Shown here piece by piece: positions 1-7,933 of a stretch of DNA of 64,000 nt (position 1 is the first letter of the stretch; each line of letters begins with the position of its first letter). The notes beneath the pieces were generated by a model. That model had not been told where the DNA came from and made no database searches. It saw only the letters and a list, made by a program, of their open reading frames with translations. A program made the translations under genes and the position numbers. The stretch spans positions 3,162,001 through 3,226,000 of the forward strand of contig NZ_CP094929.1 in NCBI RefSeq assembly GCF_022869165.1, given 5' to 3'. The stretch is from Sphaerochaeta associata. Its GTDB lineage: Bacteria; Spirochaetota; Spirochaetia; Sphaerochaetales; Sphaerochaetaceae.

Positions 1-1
1 C

Positions 2-937
2 ATGAGTATAACCATCACCGACGAAGGCCTTACCCTCTCATCAAGCCAGGGCACCCAATTCTTCGCGCTCCAGGTCTCCAAGGCGAACAAGAAGCAGGAA
101 ACAAAGGCAAATCTTACGCAGATTTTCAGCCAGAGCGATACCTCGTACTTCACCCTGGGATCACTGACTCTGGAAAATCGTACCAAGTATGGTCTGGATG
201 AGCTGTTCTTACCGCTCTCATCACTCAAAGCGGCCAGAAGGGCATGGTATGAGAGCCTGGACAGGAACCTTGCCCGGTTCTTCACCTCCACCGAGGAGCA
301 TAAGATTGTTGCTGACAAGCAGGAGATGGAAACCCTTCCTCCCCGCTCAGCACTGCAAACCGACGCCCCCCTCCCCTTTCTTGACCTGAAAGTATTGAGG
401 CGCAAGGTAGAGGAGGGAGCCTCCCCCTCTTCCTTGCTCTTCACCTTTGAAGACCGATTATTCCTTCCTCTCAGTCCGGTGATGTTCGACGAGCGGCAGT
501 TCAACGCCGACCTCGATGAGCTGATCGAGGCGCTGCGTAATGAAGGAGTACTCCAGCAGGTACGCTTCGGACTGAACAATATCGGCCAGGTTTCTTATTT
601 CGAGGAGCGGCAGCTTGCCTGCTTCTTTGACATCTACCTCTACCTTGCCAACAGCGAAGCTGCAAACCTGGCTCTTTCGATGGGCCTCAATCTCAAGGGA
701 GGATACCTTTGGATGGAACGGCATGAAGGCGATTTCTCCTCATGGCCGTTCATCCCTGCCATCGTGGAGGATTCTTTCAAGCCGCCGCTCTTCATCAGCC
801 GTTCGTGTTTCCGCCGTGATTCGTTGATGCAAAGCTGCGAGCATTGCCCTCATAGGGGCTCCTGGTACGTCAAGGGGGACAAGGAGCGTTACAAGGTCCT
901 GGTCGAGGATTGCATTACGTATTTGGTGAGAGCATAG
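2..937 (+). CDS. U32-family peptidase, C-terminal part (5' end outside window)
   Basis: The frame is open from the first bases, so the ATG at 2 is probably an internal methionine and only about 311 C-terminal residues are seen. Residues 20-95 resemble the DUF3656 segment that follows the catalytic domain in collagenase-like U32 peptidases (FLPLSSLKAARRAW near residue 68). A Cys/His cluster, CEHCPHRG, lies near residue 279. The catalytic part is outside the window, so activity cannot be judged. Known members act on peptides or take part in RNA/tRNA modification and hydroxylation, and nothing here decides between these. The gene converges on the Nudix gene and the two 3' ends overlap by 23 bases. 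Confidence 0.6.
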   Translation: MSITITDEGLTLSSSQGTQFFALQVSKANKKQETKANLTQIFSQSDTSYFTLGSLTLENRTKYGLDELFLPLSSLKAARRAWYESLDRNLARFFTSTEEHKIVADKQEMETLPPRSALQTDAPLPFLDLKVLRRKVEEGASPSSLLFTFEDRLFLPLSPVMFDERQFNADLDELIEALRNEGVLQQVRFGLNNIGQVSYFEERQLACFFDIYLYLANSEAANLALSMGLNLKGGYLWMERHEGDFSSWPFIPAIVEDSFKPPLFISRSCFRRDSLMQSCEHCPHRGSWYVKGDKERYKVLVEDCITYLVRA

Positions 938-1433
938 ATTCAAACAATGTCCTGAACTGCTCGAACCGATAGGCTACAGGGAAGGCAAGCTTGCCTTGCC
1001 GGTGGATGTGTTCCAGTTCAGGGAGGGTCACCCACCGGTAAGCGGTGGTTTCCCCCTGCTGCAGGCGGATTGCCGAGTCTTTCATCGTCTTTCTGACCAG
1101 ATAGATATCCACGAAGGAGAACACTTTGCGTGCCGTTCCAAGGAAGACCAATTCATCCTCGGTCGCAACGATGCCGGTCTCCTCCTCAAGCTCCCTCAGG
1201 GCCGCCTGGGCGCTGGTCTCTCCGCTGACCACCGAACCGGAGGTGTTCTCCCAAAGGTTTGGGTAGAGCTCCTTCTCCTCGGAACGGAGAGTCAACAGCA
1301 GCTTGTTGTCCTGGTTGACCGTCCACACCGAGACCACCACATGGTAGGTATTCTCTGGAAGGGGGCGGCCGCGAAGGTGCGTTCTGCCCAATGCCTTGCG
1401 TTCATTGTCATACAGATCCCAGTACTCTGCCAT
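915..1433 (-). CDS. Nudix hydrolase
   Basis: A 172-residue Nudix protein. The Nudix box is complete: G66-x5-E72-x7-R80-E81-L82-x-E84-E85-x-G87-I88 (numbered from the chosen start), giving the Mg2+-binding helix that hydrolyses nucleoside diphosphates linked to another group. The N-terminus WDLYDNERKALGRTHLRG is typical of a broad group of stand-alone Nudix proteins related to isopentenyl-diphosphate isomerases. The substrate cannot be told from sequence. I chose the ATG at 1433 because GAGGAG lies 5 bases upstream; the in-frame ATG at 1451 has no ribosome site. It lies downstream of asd on the same strand but behind a good terminator, so it probably has its own promoter. Confidence 0.9.
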   Translation of the reverse strand: MAEYWDLYDNERKALGRTHLRGRPLPENTYHVVVSVWTVNQDNKLLLTLRSEEKELYPNLWENTSGSVVSGETSAQAALRELEEETGIVATEDELVFLGTARKVFSFVDIYLVRKTMKDSAIRLQQGETTAYRWVTLPELEHIHRQGKLAFPVAYRFEQFRTLFESMLSPNT

Positions 1434-1463
1434 GGATGCTCCTCGATGCATGCACTATACCCA

Positions 1464-1505
1464 TAAAAAGCAGGGCTTCCAATCCCTGACAGAGATTGAA
1501 AGCCC
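1464..1505 (-). terminator. Rho-independent terminator of asd
   Basis: Read on the minus strand, a 12-bp stem with one mismatch (plus-strand arms 1473-1484 and 1494-1505, 9-base loop) is followed by TGCTTTTTAT. It sits 22 bases after the asd stop and before the Nudix start, so it should end asd transcription. Confidence 0.75.
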
Positions 1506-1526
1506 CGGAGTGCATGATGGTCTTGT

Positions 1527-2546
1527 TTAGATGAGGCCGAACCGCTTTACAAAGGCTTCGGCATTCTGAATCGACCCGCCGGCAGCGCCCTTGACGATGT
1601 TGTTGACCAGCAGGAGGAACCCGATCTTGTTGTTTTTCTTCTTGAGGCGGCCGGTATAGACAACCATTCCGCTGGGGTTTCCCCAGAAGGCATACTTGGG
1701 CTGAGGGAAGGTGTTGTCGCTGCCATACTCGACCGGCAATTCAGGAGTGGAGGGCAGGTCGGAGACTTCCTTGAAAGACGCCCAATCGGCGATGATGTCC
1801 TCGACCTCAACGTCCTGCTCGAGATCAAGCCAGACAGCCTCAAGGTGTCCGAACATGACCGGTACGCGCACGGTGTAGCAATACACTTCCGGATTGATGG
1901 TGAGAATCTTCTTGATTTCTTTCTCGATTTTCTCTTCCTCACCCTTGATGAAAGGAATGCAGTTGTCGGTGATGTCAAAAGAGGAAAGACCAGGGTATCC
2001 TGCACCGCTGACACTCTGATAGCTGTGAAGCATAATGTTCTTGATCCCGTACTTGCGAAGCGGGGCGAGGGCCATGGCCAAGCCGGTTGTCACACAGTTG
2101 GCATTGGTAACCACGAAACCCTTATCCGGATATCCCTGGTCCTTGATCAAGTCGAGCTGTTCGACGTTGGTCTCGGGAATGAGAATGGGAACATTGCTCT
2201 CATAGCGCATGGAAGCGGCGTTGGAGAAGACATAAAAGCCGTTGTCACGCAGCTGGGGCTCGGCTTCACGTGCGACTTCTGCAGGAAGAGCAGAGAAGAC
2301 GATCTTGACTCCTGCTTCCTTCATCGCTTCCATGTTGAACTCTTTCACTTCCACGTCACGTACATTCTTCGGCATCTCAAAAGGCATGACCCAATGTACG
2401 GTCGAAGCATATTTCAAGCCAACGCGGGAAGCTGAAGCTGTGGTGTATGCCAATTCAAACCAAGGATGATCGGCCAGCATCCACATAAACACCTGGCCAA
2501 CTGCGCCAGTAGCACCCATTACGGCAACTTTAATTTTCTTGTCCAT
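1527..2546 (-). CDS. asd: Aspartate-semialdehyde dehydrogenase
   Basis: Catalyses NADPH-dependent reduction of aspartyl-4-phosphate to aspartate-4-semialdehyde, the branch point to lysine/diaminopimelate, threonine and methionine. The 339-residue protein starts with a Rossmann glycine motif (GATGAVGQ, 11-18). It has the active-site cysteine in NANCVTT (C151) and ends with the conserved NNIVKGAAGGSIQNAE segment. Its length and the HSYQSVSGAGYPG stretch fit the archaeal/fungal-like subclass found in some bacteria better than the E. coli type. GGGAGA lies 9 bases before the ATG. It is monocistronic by layout: a terminator follows and a roughly 200-base AT-rich leader precedes. Confidence 0.95.
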   Translation of the reverse strand: MDKKIKVAVMGATGAVGQVFMWMLADHPWFELAYTTASASRVGLKYASTVHWVMPFEMPKNVRDVEVKEFNMEAMKEAGVKIVFSALPAEVAREAEPQLRDNGFYVFSNAASMRYESNVPILIPETNVEQLDLIKDQGYPDKGFVVTNANCVTTGLAMALAPLRKYGIKNIMLHSYQSVSGAGYPGLSSFDITDNCIPFIKGEEEKIEKEIKKILTINPEVYCYTVRVPVMFGHLEAVWLDLEQDVEVEDIIADWASFKEVSDLPSTPELPVEYGSDNTFPQPKYAFWGNPSGMVVYTGRLKKKNNKIGFLLLVNNIVKGAAGGSIQNAEAFVKRFGLI

Positions 2547-2753
2547 CTACGGTTCTCCCAAACGGCAAAAGGCCGTTCATGTACGATAAAGTATCCGTAC
2601 GGTACTGTTTTTACGTGAGTTTTTCAAGTGTTTGGTAACAAATAATTGATAATTTTAACAAATTGTTATTATATTAACACAGAGTTTCATCATACTAAAC
2701 TTCTTTGTGCAGCAAAAGCATAGCAAATCTGTGTGATTTTGCCTAGGAGGAGC
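2547..2753 (-). promoter_or_regulatory. Upstream region of asd
   Basis: About 200 bases, very AT-rich between 2630 and 2700, lying upstream of asd and downstream of the P-II-like gene. Read on the minus strand, a TTGAAA box followed after 17 bases by TACCGT is a weak promoter candidate. A small hairpin (ACGGCCTTTTGCCGT, about 2557-2571) sits just before the ribosome site. I do not see the conserved core of a lysine riboswitch. A short imperfect hairpin around 2721-2740 could be a weak terminator for the P-II-like gene. Confidence 0.35.
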
Positions 2754-3359
2754 CTATCTCCCAAGTTTTATAACTTCTTGCACTGCTAAGGTAAAGGCGA
2801 TTCCACTGCCAGGATTCTGCATGCAGGAAAGCTGTGCGATGGAAGCAAGAATCCTATCGGTATGTTCCCGTTTCACGAACATCATCAAAAGTTCCTTCTC
2901 GGGTACCAAAGTCGAGCCGTAAAAGGCAATGTCATCCGATTTGGCGGTTCCCCGGCCGTTGACGATGGTTCCTCCGCTTGCTCCCGCCTTGCGGGCTGCA
3001 GTCATGATATCGTCGGCATACCCGCTGGTGCAGATTACGTTGATCAGATTCCACTCTACAGTCTTTGGTGCGGAAGAGGCCTCTCCATCCCATGAAGCCG
3101 GCACGGCGGCAAGCACCCCATGCACATGACGGTCGTTGCTTATTGCTTTGAAGACTGCATCCTTGACTGCATCATTGATTACGGTCATCAGGATTTCCTT
3201 GTGGGAATCACCAAGACCAAGGATGCACAAAAGAGAGCTGGATGCGGTACCGCGTCCGGTAAGGATGGTGCCTCCGGTACTGCCGGCTTTCTTGGCTACC
3301 TGCATCAGAACATCGGCCTTCCCTTCTTCTACAATTGCAAACAACAAGGTATTTCTCAT
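2754..3359 (-). CDS. Tandem P-II-like regulator protein
   Basis: A 201-residue protein made of two P-II/GlnB-like repeats in one chain, about 1-95 and 100-201. The repeat signature is easy to see: VAKKAGSTGGTILTGRGTA in the first and ARKAGASGGTIVNGRGTA in the second. P-II proteins are trimeric sensors (ATP/ADP, 2-oxoglutarate or other ligands) that bind and gate membrane transporters. The T-loop region has no obvious uridylylated tyrosine motif, so classical GlnB/GlnK function is unlikely. The start codon overlaps the stop of the DUF1538 gene by 4 bases (ATGA), implying translational coupling. It is therefore the probable regulator of that membrane protein. The ligand is unknown. Confidence 0.8.
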   Translation of the reverse strand: MRNTLLFAIVEEGKADVLMQVAKKAGSTGGTILTGRGTASSSLLCILGLGDSHKEILMTVINDAVKDAVFKAISNDRHVHGVLAAVPASWDGEASSAPKTVEWNLINVICTSGYADDIMTAARKAGASGGTIVNGRGTAKSDDIAFYGSTLVPEKELLMMFVKREHTDRILASIAQLSCMQNPGSGIAFTLAVQEVIKLGR

Positions 3360-4822
3360 ATGCTCTTTTCTCCTTTTGAAGCGTCCATTTTCTTTTGCGT
3401 TCGTTTGTAGACAAGGCCCAGAAGCTCAACAATGACTACAGGTGTCATCGAAACAAAGATTATCACCCCGAATGCATCAGTGAGGGGATTGCCTCCCACC
3501 GACACCGAGCTGCCGATGGCGAATGCAAGAATGAACGTGGAAGCCATGGGACCCGAGGAGACGCTGCCGCTATCGAAAGAGAGTCCGACGAACAGGTCGG
3601 GCACAAAGAAGGAGAGTAATACTGCCAATGCATAGGTGGTCAATACAAAGTACCAGATGGAGAGTCCGGTTATCACCCGAATCATGGCAAGAAAGAGCGA
3701 CAAACCCACCCCGATTGCAAGAGCGACAAGCATGAGAGGTTTTTTGATATGTCCCTGGGTGATCTCCTGCACCTGGTTCACCAGCACCCACACGGAGGGC
3801 TCCGAGAGGACGGTGATGGCGCCGATGACCGCCCCAACCAAGAGCAGCAGGTACTGATTGTAGGTCCCGATGGCGTATCCGATCTGATACCCCACCGGGA
3901 TGAAGCCGCCGTTGCTCCCCATGAAAAAAAGGGTAAGCCCGATGAAAAGATAGACAAATCCCGTTCCCATGCGGACAAGTTGGCCAAGGGGCATTTTCAA
4001 CAGAAAGATTTGATAGAAAAGACAGAGCAGGAGAAGCGGAACGAGGGCTTGGGTCGTCATTGCAAGGCTCGGCTGGATGAGTGTGAGGAAGTTTCCCGCC
4101 GCAGCAACGCTGGCATCGCCCGAAGCAGCAGCGCCTCCTCCTTTGTTGAACAGGCCAAGAATTCCAAGGGCGAACGTCGGACCGATGAGGGCGAGGGAGA
4201 CATACCCAAAGTTGTCGGCGTCGTTCTGTTTCTTCTGGACACGGGCGATACCGATACCGATGGCCATGATGAAAGGCACCGACAGCGGACCGGTGGCTGC
4301 TCCACCGGCATCGAAGGCGATACCCATCATTTCAATGGGGCTGAAGATGAAAAGAATGAATAACAGGGCATAGCTGACCAGATAGACCAAGCGAAGCGAG
4401 AGGTGGAAAACAACCCTGACCATGCCGACCATGAGATAGAACCCAACCCCGATGGCTATCATGGAAACAAGGGATGTCTTGGAAATCGAAGGGTTCACCC
4501 CTTTCACCTGTTCGGCCAGGACCGCAATATTCGGCTCTGCGAGAATGATGACGACCCCTACAAGAAAGCCGGTTCCAAGCAGGACCGGCAAGTGCTTGGA
4601 GCGCGTTGCCGCTGAACCTATGCGCTCACCAATGGGCAGCAATCCAATGTCGACTCCCAGCAAAAACAGGGAGAGGCCTACGATAAGCAGGAAACCTCCG
4701 ATGATGAAGGATGTCAATGAGCCCGCCGGCAGCGGAGTGATGAAAAAATGCATGAGTGCAACAAGCGCGAGAATGGGAATGATGGATGATCCAACTTCCT
4801 TTAACTTCTTGAGCAACTCCAT
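3356..4822 (-). CDS. DUF1538 polytopic membrane protein (transporter-like)
   Basis: A 488-residue, very hydrophobic protein with about 12-14 predicted membrane helices. It consists of two homologous halves. GLSLFLLGVDIGLLPIGERIG in the first half corresponds to GLTLFFMGSNGGFIPVGYQIG in the second, and VIILAEPNIAVLAEQV corresponds to ITVLSEPSVWVLVNQV. This matches the DUF1538 family, whose substrate is unknown to me. The conserved Glu-Pro in each half and the inverted-duplication style suggest a carrier or channel. AAGGAGG stands 5 bases before the ATG. A TTGACC box followed by 17 bases and TAATAA lies upstream on the minus strand. The P-II-like gene follows with a 4-base overlap. Confidence 0.8.
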   Translation of the reverse strand: MELLKKLKEVGSSIIPILALVALMHFFITPLPAGSLTSFIIGGFLLIVGLSLFLLGVDIGLLPIGERIGSAATRSKHLPVLLGTGFLVGVVIILAEPNIAVLAEQVKGVNPSISKTSLVSMIAIGVGFYLMVGMVRVVFHLSLRLVYLVSYALLFILFIFSPIEMMGIAFDAGGAATGPLSVPFIMAIGIGIARVQKKQNDADNFGYVSLALIGPTFALGILGLFNKGGGAAASGDASVAAAGNFLTLIQPSLAMTTQALVPLLLLCLFYQIFLLKMPLGQLVRMGTGFVYLFIGLTLFFMGSNGGFIPVGYQIGYAIGTYNQYLLLLVGAVIGAITVLSEPSVWVLVNQVQEITQGHIKKPLMLVALAIGVGLSLFLAMIRVITGLSIWYFVLTTYALAVLLSFFVPDLFVGLSFDSGSVSSGPMASTFILAFAIGSSVSVGGNPLTDAFGVIIFVSMTPVVIVELLGLVYKRTQKKMDASKGEKSI

Positions 4823-4958
4823 GCAATCCTCCTTGTGCTGGGAATCGGAATTTTCCTCAGTGGAATGAGATACTTTATATTATAATTATACAAAGAATTA
4901 TTACTCTGTACGAGAAAAAAGGTCAAGCAGTTGAAAGTATAATTCTTTTTGCACCTAC

Positions 4959-4987
4959 TTGACTTATTGGTTTTCAATTCGTATGAT
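4959..4987 (+). promoter_or_regulatory. Sigma70-type promoter of tRNA-Ala
   Basis: TTGACT (4959-4964), a 17-base spacer and TATGAT (4982-4987). The predicted start site is near 4994, about 12 bases before the mature tRNA. Confidence 0.8.
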
Positions 4988-5005
4988 ACCTTCTGTTATT
5001 GCCTT

Positions 5006-5079
5006 GGGGGTGTAGCTCAGTTGGCTAGAGCGTTTGAATGGCATTCAAAAGGTCAGGGGTTCAATTCCCCTTACCTCCA
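5006..5079 (+). tRNA. tRNA-Ala(GGC)
   Basis: Folds as a full cloverleaf: acceptor GGGGGTG pairing with TACCTCC (5072-5078), D-stem GCTC/GAGC, anticodon stem TTTGA/TCAAA with loop ATGGCAT and anticodon GGC at 5040-5042, and T-stem AGGGG/CCCCT with loop TTCAATT. The acceptor contains the G3-U70 pair that identifies alanine tRNAs. The CCA end is not encoded. It reads GCC codons. Confidence 0.96.
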
Positions 5080-5084
5080 TTGGA

Positions 5085-5112
5085 AAAAGTCGTTGCGAAA
5101 GCAACGGCTTTT
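5085..5112 (+). terminator. Terminator after tRNA-Ala
   Basis: Stem GTCGTTGC/GCAACGGC with a GAAA tetraloop, flanked by an A-run and a T-run, six bases after the tRNA. It can work in both directions. Confidence 0.85.
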
Positions 5113-5260
5113 CTGTTTCTATTGGCTCACGTCATTCTTCAATCCAAATCCAGTGGGTCTACATAAAGCTTGGCCGCATACACGCTCTGAGGGTGCATAC
5201 GGCCAAGGAGAAGGAATCACCCCGACACTGGGTGAGTTTGACTATCTGTAGCGCAACGGT

Positions 5261-6049
5261 TTACGGAGCGGGCTGTGTCACCGTAGCTTGGTCCAGCGCA
5301 ACAGAGGTTTGGGCCAACAATCTTCCGTTCATACTGGAACTGGTTTGTATGTTGATATTCGTCATGCACAGTACGACACCCTCAAAGTGAGAGTTCGCCC
5401 CCATGGTCACCGAACCTGCCACCTGCCAGAAGATGTTCTTTGCCAATGCTCCACCGGCAAGAGTCACCTGGATTGCGCTTGCCAGGGAAAGATCGCCATC
5501 AACTTGGAAAATCCATGTGTCTGTAGCGGTGCCGCTGATGATGAGATTGGCTCCACTGATATTCACTGAACTTGTCCATTTATAGAGACCAGGAGCGAGA
5601 GTCTGCCCACCGATTGCTCCAGACATGAGGTTCAGCTCATCGGGCTCGGTTCGACCGGCTGCAAAATTGTATGCTGTCTCCATATCCGATATCGCCGTAG
5701 TCAAATTCGAAGGTGTAGGCGAAGTCATGTTGGCGGCATAGAGATTGCCGGTTACCTGCGTAGAGGTTGCATAGGTTCCAATAAGAGTTTCAGAGAATCC
5801 TGTATAATAGGTTCTGGCAGCCGGGCTAAGCCCCAGATCGCCGGTAATAGCAGAAGTGGGAGTTGTCGCAACTCCGGTTTTTGACAGGATTACAAAGTCA
5901 CCTGCAGTACCCAGGTCAACTACTGTGGCCCCGATGCCAGTACTGGCTGGAGAAGAAACTCCCCCATCACAAGCTATAAACGAGCCTGCAATCACGATGA
6001 TTGCAAACATTGCAACGAGAACATTTCTTACATATTTGGTTTTTTTCAT
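5261..6049 (-). CDS. DUF3494 (ice-binding-like) lipoprotein
   Basis: A 262-residue secreted protein. Residues 1-27 form a signal peptide ending in FIAC, a lipobox-like site with C27, so it is probably a lipoprotein. The rest matches the DUF3494 beta-solenoid family: VDLGTAGDFVILSKTGV at the start, SAITGDLGLSP, TYNFAAG-like helix region, GLYKWTSSVNI, WIFQVDGDL and KNIFWQVAGSVTMG. Some members bind ice, while others are adhesion or surface proteins of unknown role. A strong GGAGG lies before the ATG. The gene stands alone behind a leader of several hundred bases with AT-rich promoter-like sequence. Ice binding is not implied for this organism. Confidence 0.85.
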   Translation of the reverse strand: MKKTKYVRNVLVAMFAIIVIAGSFIACDGGVSSPASTGIGATVVDLGTAGDFVILSKTGVATTPTSAITGDLGLSPAARTYYTGFSETLIGTYATSTQVTGNLYAANMTSPTPSNLTTAISDMETAYNFAAGRTEPDELNLMSGAIGGQTLAPGLYKWTSSVNISGANLIISGTATDTWIFQVDGDLSLASAIQVTLAGGALAKNIFWQVAGSVTMGANSHFEGVVLCMTNINIQTSSSMNGRLLAQTSVALDQATVTQPAP

Positions 6050-6512
6050 TGAAATCCTCCGGATCTCTTGTTTCGATGTACGGCTTCTCGCCGTACTCTG
6101 TTGGCTGCTGATTTGAAGTGCACATGCTCACAGATGATGCATCGGTAGAAAAGCGGCTCCTCTTCGAGCACGATTTCCGATACACCTGTAAATGGGTACT
6201 TTCACTGGGGAAGAAGTTCGATGTTTTTCGGTATAAGTACCAACGTATTCCGTGCAAAGTCCTTGCATTTCCAGAAAGAATGTTGGTTGGTCCTACGCCA
6301 AGATGCGCAAGCCTACTGAGGGAGGGGCCCGATACTTCAATGACACCTTCCCTACCTATATCATCACACAAATAGGCCTTATTGTCAATCAATAAATATT
6401 AATAACCATCAATTAATATAAATATTTATCACTATTTGTTTATATTTGTCAATAAACAACAACAAGGATCAGTTTAAGTCTTTTTAGACCATAGGTGTAG
6501 GAAACGTACCGA
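6050..6512 (-). promoter_or_regulatory. Long leader and AT-rich promoter region of the DUF3494 gene
   Basis: 463 bases without a credible gene. On the minus strand two TTGACA boxes occur in the AT-rich part (around 6382-6387 and 6448-6453). The nearer one is followed after 17 bases by GATGAT, which would give a 5' leader of about 300 bases. A perfect 7-bp hairpin, GTACGGC/GCCGTAC with a 5-base loop, lies at 6078-6096 just before the ribosome site GGAGG. I could not match the leader to a known riboswitch class. Two open frames in it (6118-6375 plus, 5967-6392 minus) look like noise. Confidence 0.45.
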
Positions 6513-7073
6513 TCATTGCTGAGTCTTCCTGCCCCAAAGCATGCTTCGGATATTTACGTCGGGATTCTTATACAGGCTCATGATCAGCAACTCCTCAATG
6601 GCGCTGAGAATGCCTGTGACGACCAACACCGCCGTAAACATACCATCTCCGGTCAGCAGGATCAGGCAGATGGATACCACCACCATGATGCCGGTGAGTT
6701 TATTTCCATAGGTATGCAGTGAGTAGGTGGTATGGTTCTTGATGGTACAGACGACCAGCGAGACGGTTTTGATCAAGAATATCGCATAGACACCCAGCAG
6801 ATATCTCTGGATTGCGTCCATCTGGTACCGTACGACATACAGAACCAGAGCGCTGAAGAACAGCAGATCACCCAAGGAGTCAAGGCGGGATCCCAAGTCG
6901 CTCTCACAATGCAATCGGCGAGCCAAAAATCCATCCAGTGCATCGGTGATGCCGCAGACGACGATGACCCAGAACAAGACTCGGGGCTTTTGGGCAACGA
7001 AGAACATGCCGAAAGACAATACGATTCGTGAAAGGGACAGAATATTGGGGATGTTCCTGGTACCACGTCTCAT
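6513..7073 (-). CDS. CDP-alcohol phosphatidyltransferase family membrane protein
   Basis: A 186-residue integral membrane enzyme with about five to six helices. The family signature D-x2-DG-x2-AR-x8-G-x3-D-x3-D is complete, from TDALDGFLARR to RLDSLGD (about residues 44-69). This binds the metal and the CDP-alcohol, so it should transfer a phosphatidyl or related group to an alcohol in phospholipid synthesis (PgsA-like or a relative). The acceptor is not decided. I chose the ATG at 7073 because AGGAG lies 8 bases upstream; the longer frame from 7151 has no ribosome site and adds non-membrane residues. It is divergent from the methyltransferase. Confidence 0.85.
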   Translation of the reverse strand: MRRGTRNIPNILSLSRIVLSFGMFFVAQKPRVLFWVIVVCGITDALDGFLARRLHCESDLGSRLDSLGDLLFFSALVLYVVRYQMDAIQRYLLGVYAIFLIKTVSLVVCTIKNHTTYSLHTYGNKLTGIMVVVSICLILLTGDGMFTAVLVVTGILSAIEELLIMSLYKNPDVNIRSMLWGRKTQQ

Positions 7074-7222
7074 AGCGTTTGCTCCTAGTTTCATAATACC
7101 AGAAAATATCGGGCTGTCAGCAGATGCAGACCAACTTTTTGTTGTTGCCAAGCTGATACCGGAACTATACTTGATGGTGCACTATGTGCTTTGAATGCAA
7201 AAAGGAAAATCGAGGCCCGTCC

Positions 7223-7933
7223 ATGAAAGAATCGTTTCCCCACCAAGCCTATACCAAGCTCAGCGCTGCGTATGCTGCAGCCATCGACACGAAGCCCCAC
7301 AACGCTTTCTACGACCGGCCGGCGGTCAAATCCCTGGTGGGTTCTCTTGGTGGGCGGCACATCTTGGATGCTGGATGTGGAACAGGGGCCTACACCCAGT
7401 GGCTGCTGCAGGAGGGCGCACGTGTTGTTGCACTCGATGCCAATGAAGCCATGCTTGCCCATGCCCGGGACCGAATCGGGGACAAAGCCGAATTCGTGCA
7501 AGCAAATCTTGAGGAACCGATGCCCTTTCTGCAATCTTCTTCCTTTGACGGCATTCTCAGTGCCTTGACCATCACGTACTGCAAGGACCTGCTGCCGGTA
7601 TTTACCGAGTTCTCACGAGTACTCAAGCCCCAAGGGTGGCTGGTATTCTCCACCGAGCACCCTTTTTTTGCTTACAGGAACAACAATCTCCAGTCCTATT
7701 ATGAGACGCAGGAGTTGCATATTCCCTGGAAAGGGTTCAGCGTCGAGGTGGTCATGGACAGCTATTACCACAGTTTGAGTGCAATTACTGAAGCCCTTTC
7801 GTCTTCCGGATTTCTTATAGAACGCATCATCGAACCCTATCCTGCCAAGGAGTTTGAAGCCGCCGATCCCAAGGGATACGAAAAACTGATGAAGTTTCCC
7901 CTCTTCTTGTTTGTAAGGGCGATTAGGCGTTAG
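7223..7933 (+). CDS. Class I SAM-dependent methyltransferase
   Basis: About 236 residues from the chosen ATG at 7223 (GAGG upstream); an in-frame ATG at 7184 lacks a ribosome site. Motif I is ILDAGCGTGAYTQWLL near residue 47. The acidic residue of motif II is in VVALDANEAML, and the post-I segment is FDGILSALTITY. This is the Methyltransf_11/25 type of small-molecule or RNA methylase. The substrate is unknown. A TTGTTG / 18 bases / TATACT promoter candidate lies at 7142-7171. Its stop codon overlaps the stop of the convergent transposase gene. Confidence 0.85.
   Translation: MKESFPHQAYTKLSAAYAAAIDTKPHNAFYDRPAVKSLVGSLGGRHILDAGCGTGAYTQWLLQEGARVVALDANEAMLAHARDRIGDKAEFVQANLEEPMPFLQSSSFDGILSALTITYCKDLLPVFTEFSRVLKPQGWLVFSTEHPFFAYRNNNLQSYYETQELHIPWKGFSVEVVMDSYYHSLSAITEALSSSGFLIERIIEPYPAKEFEAADPKGYEKLMKFPLFLFVRAIRR

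Noticed and set aside
2547-2753. Lysine riboswitch before asd
   Set aside because: The region is AT-rich and lacks the conserved lysine-riboswitch core; only a short hairpin is visible.
5171-5235. Terminator of the DUF3494 gene
   Set aside because: Two imperfect stems (5172-5204 and 5217-5235) are present, but mismatches and the lack of a T-run make the call too weak.
6050-6380. Possible riboswitch in the DUF3494 leader
   Set aside because: I read the minus strand for c-di-GMP, cobalamin and TPP-like cores and found no convincing match; only simple hairpins are seen.
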